Positions 1-5,767 of a stretch of DNA of 20,628 nucleotides are shown piece by piece (the stretch's first letter is position 1; each line of letters opens with the position of its first letter). The notes under the pieces are model-generated. The model saw only the letters and a program-made list of their open reading frames with translations, had not been told where the DNA came from and did no database searches. The translations under genes and the position numbers were made by a program. This stretch comes from JACVRW01 sp035705985 (lineage in GTDB: Bacteria > Actinomycetota > Thermoleophilia > Solirubrobacterales > Thermoleophilaceae), in the NCBI GenBank assembly GCA_035705985.1, contig DASSVP010000070.1, forward strand, positions 1 through 20,628. The letters run 5' to 3'.

Positions 1-224
1 TTCCGTGATCGAGTGTCCGGGGTCATAGAAGAGTGGACCGCGGCCCAGTCATACCGCCGGTTGCAGCGCACGTCGATGGTGTGACCAAGGCGGCGTTTGT
101 GGTACGAGACGGTGGACTCCGAGATACCGAGCTCTCGGGCAATCGCCGCGCCCGTCGCGCCTGTCTCGAGGAGCTCCCGCACTCGCTCGCGTGTGACGAT
201 TTCCCGCCTAGTGGATATCCTCAA
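1..224 (-). pseudogene. Partial helix-turn-helix protein (HNH-associated family), apparent frameshift
   Basis: This reading frame starts near a TTG at 224 and runs off the left edge after 74 codons. Residues 11-50 form a resolvase-like helix-turn-helix: a TRERVRELLETGATGAAIA helix followed by RELGISESTVSYHKRRLG. Then comes RRYDWAAV, which I recognise from memory as typical of small actinobacterial proteins with an N-terminal HTH and a C-terminal HNH nuclease domain. After WAAV (codon 63, 38-36) the expected continuation is in another frame: positions 33-1 read LFYDPGHSITE. One missing base around 33-36 would restore the frame. This may be a real pseudogene or a sequencing error. The start is uncertain: AGGAG lies only one base before the TTG, and a GTG at 182 is the alternative. 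The HNH domain would lie outside the window. Confidence 0.55.
193..221 (+). promoter_or_regulatory. Candidate promoter of tRNA-Gln
   Basis: GTGACG (193-198) and TATCCT (216-221) resemble -35 and -10 boxes with a 17-nt spacer, and the -10 box ends 12 nt before the mature tRNA 5' end. The boxes overlap the start region of the divergent HTH gene. The assignment rests only on sequence resemblance. Confidence 0.3.
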
Positions 225-233
225 TCTCCTCGT

Positions 234-305
234 TGGGGGGTCGTCTAATCGGCAAGACGCCAGCCTCTGGAGCTGGTTATCGGGGTTCAAGTCCCTGCCC
301 CCCAG
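234..305 (+). tRNA. tRNA-Gln (anticodon CUG)
   Basis: A complete 72-nt cloverleaf can be drawn. The acceptor stem TGGGGGG (234-240) pairs with CCCCCCA (298-304), followed by discriminator G305. The D stem GTCT/AGAC is 243-246 with 255-258. The anticodon stem CCAGC/GCTGG is 260-264 with 272-276, around the loop CTCTGGA, which gives anticodon CTG (267-269). The T arm CGGGG-TTCAAGT-CCCTG spans 281-297. The weak U1-A72 pair is characteristic of bacterial tRNA-Gln. CCA is not encoded (TAA follows), so it must be added after transcription. It reads CAG, a major Gln codon in a high-GC genome. Confidence 0.96.
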
Positions 306-330
306 TAACTCGTTGAGCTGCCCTATCTAC

Positions 331-375
331 GCGAACACATGTTTGCGCATGGGACGGACGGAACCGCGTCGCGGT
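331..375. terminator. Weak hairpins between tRNA-Gln and the convergent gene
   Basis: Two short dyads lie between the converging tRNA (+) and the gene ending at 375 (-): GCGAAC/GTTTGC with an ACAT loop at 331-346 (one G-T pair), and ACCGC/GCGGT with a GTC loop at 363-375. The second touches the stop codon of the minus-strand gene. Neither has a T tract, so a termination role is only a guess. Confidence 0.25.
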
Positions 376-1172
376 CAGCCGTTGAAGGCTTCGAAAGTTG
401 CGCCCGCTCCGGCCGTTGAGGTCTCCCAGTAGCCGTAGGTGCCGCGCTCCAGCAGCTCGCGGCCCGCTGCCGCCGCTGCTCCAAAGGCCGCGAACGCGAA
501 TGCGCCTCCCACCGAGATTCGGGCTACGCCCGCGTCGCCCAGCTCGCTCACGCTCGGCATCCCGGGCAGCACGAGGACGTTCACCGGGCGGTCCACCGAG
601 GCCACCAGCTCGCGGATCTCGTCGAGCTCCCGCACACCCGGCGCGAAGAGGACGTCCGCGCCGGCCTCCTGGAAGCTCTGCAGCCGCGCGATCGTGTCCG
701 CCAGGTCGCGGCGGTCGTGCACGTAGTTCTCGGCGCGCGCGGTGAGCACGAACTTCTCCGGCCCCGCATGCGCCGCCTCCGCGGCCGCCGCCACGCGCTC
801 CGCAGCCTCACCCGGGTCGTAGATCCGGTCGTCCTCCCGACCCGCGAAGTCCTCGACGGAGCACCCGGCCAGCCCGGACTCCGCCGCGAGCCGCACGGTC
901 TCGGCGACACCGGCCGCATCGTGCGCGAAGCAGTTCTCGAAGTCCGCGGACACCGGCACGTCGACCGCCTCTGCCAGCTCGGCCGCATGGGCCAGCGCCT
1001 CGTCGCGCGACACCTGGCCGTCCAGCCGCCCCAGCGTCGCCGCGAAGCCGCTGCTCGTCGTGGCGAGCGCCTTGTACCCGAGCGAGGCCAGCAGCACCGC
1101 CGACCCCCGGTCCCACGGGTTCGGCATCAGCAGCGGCCGCTCACTCGAGTGCAGGGAGAGGAAGTCGTCCAT
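375..1172 (-). CDS. Isocitrate lyase/PEP mutase family protein
   Basis: A 265-aa soluble protein of the isocitrate lyase/phosphoenolpyruvate mutase superfamily, whose members make or break C-C or P-C bonds in 2-oxo/hydroxy acids inside a Mg-dependent TIM barrel. Visible family features are LLMPNPWDRGSA (residues 14-25, the usual 'N-x-W-D-x-G-S-A' start), ADFEN around D77/E79 and SVEDF around E107, which match the acidic Mg-binding positions, and TARAENY (145-150). The isocitrate lyase KKCGH loop is not present, so it is not a classical isocitrate lyase; methylisocitrate lyase, oxaloacetate decarboxylase or PEP hydrolase activities all remain possible. The ATG at 1172 shares one base with the stop of the upstream flavoprotein gene (TGATG), which indicates translational coupling. 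It is the last gene of the long minus-strand block. Confidence 0.85.
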   Translation of the reverse strand: MDDFLSLHSSERPLLMPNPWDRGSAVLLASLGYKALATTSSGFAATLGRLDGQVSRDEALAHAAELAEAVDVPVSADFENCFAHDAAGVAETVRLAAESGLAGCSVEDFAGREDDRIYDPGEAAERVAAAAEAAHAGPEKFVLTARAENYVHDRRDLADTIARLQSFQEAGADVLFAPGVRELDEIRELVASVDRPVNVLVLPGMPSVSELGDAGVARISVGGAFAFAAFGAAAAAGRELLERGTYGYWETSTAGAGATFEAFNG

Positions 1173-2401
1173 CAGACGGTCGCCAGGTCCGTCTCGAGCG
1201 AGCCGAGCGCCTTGGGATCCACCTTCGTGGCGTCCGAGATGAAGCGGCGCGCCTGGTCGAGGTCGTCCGAGCGGCCCACCGACAGCGCCGCCTTCACCCG
1301 CCCGCCGTCCACGTAGAAGACGGAGAACTCGTGCTCCTCCATCGAGCCGCGCACGACCGGCTCGCCCGAGCCGGGTCCCACGTACTCCATCGACACCCAG
1401 TCCGCGAGGTCCGAGAAGAAGTAGGGCACCACGTTGTGCTCCAGCCCGCGCCCGAGCATGTTGAACGCGGCCGTCTTCCCCTGGTTGAACGCCACGTCCC
1501 AGTGCTCGATCCGCATCGGCTTCCCGTGAACCGGGCTGTCGTACTCGCAGATGTCGCCGGCGGCGAAGATGCGCGGCTCCGACGTCTCCAGCTCGGCCGT
1601 GCAGCGCACGCCGCCCTGCTCCCCCAGCTCGAGCCCGGCCGAGCGGGCCAGCGTCACGTCCGGCGTCACACCGATCCCAACCACCACGAATTCGCACTCG
1701 ATCTCGAGTCCGCCCTTCGTGACGACCTTGTTCACCCGCTCGCCGTCGCCCTCGAAGCGCACGACCTCATCGCCACCGTGCACCTTCACGCCGTGCCCCT
1801 CCAACACGCCCTGGAAGAAGCGGCCGACCTTCTCCCCGTAGAACCCCTCGAAGGTCACGTCCTCCAGCATCACGATCTCGCACTCAACCCCGTGCGCCGC
1901 GGTGAGCGACGCTGCCACCTCGCACCCGATGTAGCTGCCGCCGATCAGGACGGCGCGCTTGTGGGCCTCGGCGTCGGCGCGGATCGCCTCCGAGTTCCCG
2001 AACGCGCGCAGGTAATGGATCCCGTCGAGGTCGCAGCCGTCCAGGCGCAGGCGGTTGACGTTCGAGCCCGTGGCGATCAGGGCCTGCTCGAACTCGATCT
2101 CCTCCTTCGTCGAGAGCGTCGCCACGCGCGCCTCGGTGTCGAGCTTCATCACGCTCGTGCGTGTCCTCAGCTCGATGTGCTGCTCCTCCCACCACTCGTC
2201 CGGGCGGAACAGCGCGTCGTCGCGCGCCTCCTTGCCCTGCAGGTAGCCCTTCGACAGCGGCGGCCGGTTGTACGGCGGATCCTGCTCGCGGCCCACGAGC
2301 AGGATCGACCCCTGGCCGCCCCCCTCACGCAGCCAGCGCGCGCAGTTCGCCGCGGCGAGCCCGCCGCCGATCAGCAGGTGGTCGACCTTGTGCCGCTCCA
2401 C
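1172..2401 (-). CDS. FAD/NAD(P)-dependent ferredoxin (rubredoxin) reductase-type flavoprotein
   Basis: A 409-aa pyridine nucleotide-disulfide oxidoreductase-fold protein resembling the NAD(P)H:ferredoxin reductase components of oxygenase systems. Residues 8-20 carry the FAD dinucleotide fold (LLIGGGLAAANCA). PPYNRPPLSKGYL (42-54) is the conserved block of this subfamily. VLIGGSYIGCEVAA (151-163) is the second, NAD(P)-binding Rossmann motif, and IFAAGDICEYD (278-288) contacts FAD. The C-terminal part from about 325 looks like the Reductase_C domain. No redox-active CxxxxC is seen near the FAD motif, so it is not a disulfide reductase. The start is GTG, 5 nt after the stop of the RCK gene. No ferredoxin, rubredoxin or oxygenase gene is visible nearby, so the electron acceptor is unknown. 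Confidence 0.88.
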   Translation of the reverse strand: MERHKVDHLLIGGGLAAANCARWLREGGGQGSILLVGREQDPPYNRPPLSKGYLQGKEARDDALFRPDEWWEEQHIELRTRTSVMKLDTEARVATLSTKEEIEFEQALIATGSNVNRLRLDGCDLDGIHYLRAFGNSEAIRADAEAHKRAVLIGGSYIGCEVAASLTAAHGVECEIVMLEDVTFEGFYGEKVGRFFQGVLEGHGVKVHGGDEVVRFEGDGERVNKVVTKGGLEIECEFVVVGIGVTPDVTLARSAGLELGEQGGVRCTAELETSEPRIFAAGDICEYDSPVHGKPMRIEHWDVAFNQGKTAAFNMLGRGLEHNVVPYFFSDLADWVSMEYVGPGSGEPVVRGSMEEHEFSVFYVDGGRVKAALSVGRSDDLDQARRFISDATKVDPKALGSLETDLATV

Positions 2402-2406
2402 GCCGC

Positions 2407-3075
2407 CTACGCCGCCGTGCGCGCCGTGAACAGCTCCGTCACACGGGACTCGATACCCACGTCGAGCACCACAAGCACCTCATCACCCGGCTCGATGATC
2501 GAATCGCCCGTGGGCACGAAGCCGCCACCCTCGCGCAGAATCGAGATCACGAGCGAGCCGTCCGGCAGGCCGAGGTCCTTCACCGCGCGCCCGGCCGCGG
2601 GCGAGCCCTCGCCCACCTCGAGCTCGATGATCTCGAGCCGCTCCTCCGGCAGGTCGAGCAGGTGCACGAGGCCGTACTTCGGCACCTCGTGCTCGATCAG
2701 CCGCAGGATCAGGTCCGTGGCGGAGATCACCGGGCGCACCCCGAGCAGCTCGAAGTGCTGGAGGTTGCGCGGGTTGTTGCAGCGGGCGACCACGCGCTCG
2801 ACCCCGTACTTCTCGCGCGCGACCTGGGAGATCAGGATGTTGTCCTCGTCATCGCCGGTCACGGCCACGACCAGGTCCGCGCGCTCGATCCCCGAGCGCT
2901 CGAGGACCCACAGCTCCGAGCCGTCGCCGTACATGGCGCTGTGCTCGAGCTCCTGCTCGACCACGCCGTAGCGGTGCGCATCCGATTCGATCACGGTGAC
3001 CTCGTGGCGCTTGTTGATGAGCTCGCGCGCGAGGTTCCAGCCGACCTTCCCGGCTCCGACGATCACGACGTACAT
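2407..3075 (-). CDS. TrkA/RCK-type nucleotide-binding regulator (TrkA_N + TrkA_C)
   Basis: A 222-aa cytosolic RCK protein with the architecture of TrkA/KtrA/CeoC, the gating subunits of potassium transporters. VVIVGAGKVGWNLA (3-16) is the Rossmann dinucleotide loop, with acidic E30 at the end of the second strand as expected for NAD(H) or ATP binding. VVAVTGDDEDNI (69-80) is a typical RCK segment. From about residue 137 a TrkA_C (RCK_C) domain follows, including LGLPDGSLVISILR and TGDSIIEPGDEVLVV; in related proteins this domain can bind c-di-AMP or ions. The gene starts at ATG, 2 nt after the stop of a second RCK gene, and its stop is 5 nt before the flavoprotein gene. No TrkH/KtrB channel is in the window; the nearest membrane partners are the APC permeases upstream. 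Confidence 0.9.
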   Translation of the reverse strand: MYVVIVGAGKVGWNLARELINKRHEVTVIESDAHRYGVVEQELEHSAMYGDGSELWVLERSGIERADLVVAVTGDDEDNILISQVAREKYGVERVVARCNNPRNLQHFELLGVRPVISATDLILRLIEHEVPKYGLVHLLDLPEERLEIIELEVGEGSPAAGRAVKDLGLPDGSLVISILREGGGFVPTGDSIIEPGDEVLVVLDVGIESRVTELFTARTAA

Positions 3076-3077
3076 GG

Positions 3078-3524
3078 CTAGCCGGCGACTCCCTCGAATC
3101 GGATCTGCCCGCGCACCGCTGCCTCCAGCAGCTCGATCGCCGTCTGGGTCGGGCAGACCGTCTGGAGGCCCTGCTCGGCGTACCAGCGGGCGCGCGCCGG
3201 GTCGAGCACCCGCACCACCACGCGTTCGACGTCGAAGCGGCGCTTCGCGATCTGCGCGATCACGAGGTTCGTGTTGTCGCCGTCCGTCGAGGCGACGAAG
3301 GCGTCGGCGCGCTCGATTCCGGCAGCCAGCAGGGCGTCGATCTCGAGGGCGGTGCCCTCGGTGAACTGGCCGCCGCGCTCCTCCCAGCTGTCGGACTGGC
3401 CCCGGTCGAGCAGCGCGATGGCCTCGGCGTCCTCGTCGAGGACGGAGACCTCGTGACCCTCCGACAGCATGGAGTTTGCGATCGCGGACCCGACGCGCCC
3501 GCAGCCGACGATCAGAACGAACAT
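3078..3524 (-). CDS. Short TrkA_N/RCK domain protein
   Basis: A 148-aa protein consisting of a single TrkA_N (RCK_N) Rossmann domain. VLIVGCGRVGSAIA (3-16) is the dinucleotide loop and SVLDEDAEA (27-35) ends the second strand with D30. ADAFVASTDGDNTNLVIAQIA is the usual RCK strand-helix carrying the DGDN motif. Unlike its neighbour it lacks a TrkA_C domain: the sequence ends shortly after the domain with QIRFEGVAG. It probably pairs with the downstream 222-aa RCK protein in a hetero-oligomeric gating ring; adjacent paired RCK genes also occur in mycobacteria (CeoB/CeoC), recalled from memory. It begins 12 nt after the stop of the upstream APC permease gene, so it is very likely cotranscribed. 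Confidence 0.88.
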   Translation of the reverse strand: MFVLIVGCGRVGSAIANSMLSEGHEVSVLDEDAEAIALLDRGQSDSWEERGGQFTEGTALEIDALLAAGIERADAFVASTDGDNTNLVIAQIAKRRFDVERVVVRVLDPARARWYAEQGLQTVCPTQTAIELLEAAVRGQIRFEGVAG

Positions 3525-3536
3525 ATTGGTTCCACT

Positions 3537-5585
3537 CTAGGGCAGAACCCCTTCCCGAGTGCCCTCCTCGCCCGCCGGCGGCGCGGTGAGAATCACCTTG
3601 CAGGGCGCCTTCTCGACGACGTACCGGGTGGTCTCCCCCACGAAGCGGTCGCGGACCCGCCCGCGCCCGCCCAGGATGGCTCCGCCGCGCAGCCGGCTGG
3701 GCTCCTCCGCCCCGAGCACGATCGCCTCCACCCCGCGTCGGCGCGCCTCCGAGACGATTGCCTGCCCCACGGAGCGTCCGCGCACCATCGCCGTGGCCAC
3801 CTCCACGCCCTCGTACTCCTCGCCCACCTCCTTCGCACGCGCGAGGACGCGCTTGGCCTCCTGAACCCTGTCGTCCGGAACGCGGGCGTCGATCGGGAGC
3901 GACATCGGGATCTCGAACACGTACAGCGCCTCGAGCACCGCCCCGCCCTCGTCCTCCTCGCCGGCCGAGGTGGCCAGCCGCCCCGCCGTCCCGACGATTT
4001 CGTCGTCGAGGTCCTCGCCGAACACCGGCACGAGGATGCTGCCGTACTCCGCGGCGGCGGCCTCCTGGAGAGCCTCGGCGGGGATGGTGAAGCGCTGGGT
4101 GAGCGACTTGCCCTGCCCGCGGCGGTAGCTCACGTACAGCGCGATCCCGGCCGCCATCCAGGCGGTGCCGACGATCCGCCCGCCCTCGTGGAACGCGACG
4201 ACGCTGGCCCACACGAGCACCGCGAGGAAGAGGCCGAAGACCGCCGGCAGCGGGACACGCGCGCCGCGGATCGGGATCGAGAGCGGCACGCGGAAGGCGA
4301 TCTCGCGGTCCCCCTCCCGGAAGCGGAGCACGATCACGGACAGGTGGGCCAGCGCGAAGGCGATCATCGAGCCGAACGCGAAGACGCCTGCCAAGAACTC
4401 GATGTCGCGCGGGGCGGCCAGCGCGAAGGCGAGCACCGCGGCGATCACGATCGCTATGTACGGAGTCCCGCGGCTGCCGTGGAGGCGCCCGACACCGCTC
4501 GGGATCTGGCGGTTGGTCGCGAGCGAGTAGGCGAGCCGGGCGAGGCCGAGCATCTGCCCGTTCAGCGCCACGAGCAGCATCGCCGCGGCCGTGACGCCGA
4601 CGGCATAGCGCCCGGCGTCGAGCAGGAAGCCCGGCTCGTACGCGGATGGGATCGCGAGGACCGGCGCGTCGATGTAGCGAGTGCCCAGGCCGGTCCGGGT
4701 GTCGACGACCGGCGCGGCCATCAGGCCCGCGGCGGACACGCACAGGAACACGAGCAGCGCGGCCGCGGCCGCGGCGAGCACCACGCGGCGCAGCCCGCGG
4801 CGGCCCACACGCACCTCGCCCGCGAGGCCGGAGGCGGCCTCCACGCCGATCACGGCAGCGGTGGCGATTCCGATCGAGAAGATCAGGTCGGACCAGCGCG
4901 GCGCCGTCCCCAGGTCGATCGAGCTCGTGATCGCGCCCGGGTCCCAGTACTCCAGGAAACCGAGGAGCGACACGCCCAGCAGCACCGCGATGCTGATCAG
5001 CGAGAGCCTCAGCACCGTCCCAAGCCGGTCGGCGGACAGCCCGTGAACGTTCTGCATCGCGACGAACACGAGCGCGGCGCCGGCGATGGCGAGCGGCAGG
5101 ACGCCCTCGCCGAGCTCGCCCCAGAAGACGGTCAGGTACTCCGCGATCGCGATCGCGCCGATCGCCATGACGATCAGGTAGTCGAGGAGGATCGCCCAGC
5201 CGGCCACGAAGCTCCAGAACTCGTCGAACGCGTACCGGGCGAAGGTCGAGGCTCCGCCGCGCTCGATGTGCAGCGAGCTGCCCTCCACGTACGTGGCCGT
5301 CGTGACGACGAAGAACACGCCGGCCAGCAGATAGACGAGCGGCGTGAGGCCGAGCGCGTCCTGCGCGACCACTCCGAGCGTGAAGAAGACCGCGGAGACG
5401 ACCGCGCTCAGCATGATCGCGAACAGCGCGGGCTCTCCCAGCGTGCGCGCCACGAGCACGCGCGCCCGCTCGGAGCGGCGCCGGAGCCCTTCTGAGCTCT
5501 TGCGGAGGCCCTCCGAGCTCCGCCTCAGCCCATCGCGGGCGCGCCTCGAGGGACCGTCGCGGCCCTCGTCGCCGGCGCGACTCAC
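3537..5585 (-). CDS. APC-superfamily permease with C-terminal Usp domain (copy 2)
   Basis: A 682-aa integral membrane protein. Residues 1-45 are a basic extension with a threefold 7-residue repeat. About twelve hydrophobic segments follow (roughly 50-495), including the APC-like ERGGASTFARYAFDEFWSF and LDYLIVMAIGAIAIAEYLTV regions. From 514 (YGSILVPVFG) to about 665 there is a universal stress protein domain; the segment from LGAEEPSRLRGG to FVGETTRYVV resembles its G-rich nucleotide loop. The APC-Usp layout is shared with amino-acid permeases and, more loosely, with the potassium importer KimA. The family indicates secondary transport of amino acids, amines or K+; the substrate cannot be read from sequence. 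The GTG start at 5585 overlaps the stop of the small membrane protein (GTGA). RCK genes follow directly, suggesting nucleotide-dependent control of transport. Confidence 0.88.
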   Translation of the reverse strand: MSRAGDEGRDGPSRRARDGLRRSSEGLRKSSEGLRRRSERARVLVARTLGEPALFAIMLSAVVSAVFFTLGVVAQDALGLTPLVYLLAGVFFVVTTATYVEGSSLHIERGGASTFARYAFDEFWSFVAGWAILLDYLIVMAIGAIAIAEYLTVFWGELGEGVLPLAIAGAALVFVAMQNVHGLSADRLGTVLRLSLISIAVLLGVSLLGFLEYWDPGAITSSIDLGTAPRWSDLIFSIGIATAAVIGVEAASGLAGEVRVGRRGLRRVVLAAAAAALLVFLCVSAAGLMAAPVVDTRTGLGTRYIDAPVLAIPSAYEPGFLLDAGRYAVGVTAAAMLLVALNGQMLGLARLAYSLATNRQIPSGVGRLHGSRGTPYIAIVIAAVLAFALAAPRDIEFLAGVFAFGSMIAFALAHLSVIVLRFREGDREIAFRVPLSIPIRGARVPLPAVFGLFLAVLVWASVVAFHEGGRIVGTAWMAAGIALYVSYRRGQGKSLTQRFTIPAEALQEAAAAEYGSILVPVFGEDLDDEIVGTAGRLATSAGEEDEGGAVLEALYVFEIPMSLPIDARVPDDRVQEAKRVLARAKEVGEEYEGVEVATAMVRGRSVGQAIVSEARRRGVEAIVLGAEEPSRLRGGAILGGRGRVRDRFVGETTRYVVEKAPCKVILTAPPAGEEGTREGVLP
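5469..5531 (-). repeat. Threefold 21-bp / 7-residue repeat in the permease N-terminus
   Basis: Codons 19-39 of the permease encode GLRRSSE, GLRKSSE, GLRRRSE in tandem, three diverged 21-bp units. The peptide is strongly basic and has a heptad period, so it could form an amphipathic helix on the cytosolic membrane face or bind an acidic partner. The function is unknown. Confidence 0.75.
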
Positions 5586-5767
5586 GGCGTCGTCCCGCGG
5601 GCGAGCCAGAGCCGGCCCAGCCCGAGCACGACGAGCGCGACGCCGAAGACCAGCCCGACCGCGAGTGCGCCGCCCCCGCGCACGAGCGTCGAGACGATCA
5701 TCGCGATCCCCAGCACCACGAGCAGGACGCTCAGGAAGCGGGTCGTGTGGACGTACGCGCTTCTCAC
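5582..5767 (-). CDS. Small two-helix membrane protein
   Basis: A 61-aa protein with two predicted transmembrane helices: FLSVLLVVLGIAMIVSTLV and ALAVGLVFGVALVVLGLGRL, joined by a short RGGG turn, with a WLARGTTP tail. I do not recognise the family. The start is chosen as the GTG at 5767 because it overlaps the stop of the upstream APC-Usp gene in a GTGA quartet. Its own TGA (5584-5582) overlaps the GTG of the downstream APC-Usp gene in the same way, so it is translationally coupled on both sides. That position suggests a small accessory subunit of one or both permeases, but this is inference. A longer version with an upstream start is open in frame but would intrude into the preceding gene. 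Confidence 0.75.
   Translation of the reverse strand: MRSAYVHTTRFLSVLLVVLGIAMIVSTLVRGGGALAVGLVFGVALVVLGLGRLWLARGTTP

Noticed and set aside
1331..2971. Long plus-strand open frame antisense to the flavoprotein and RCK genes
   Set aside because: It is rich in Arg, His and Val without domain features, and lies opposite clearly recognised genes. It is a high-GC antisense shadow.
3453..5495. 680-codon plus-strand open frame opposite the APC-Usp gene
   Set aside because: Highly charged low-complexity translation with no motifs; a shadow of the permease codons.
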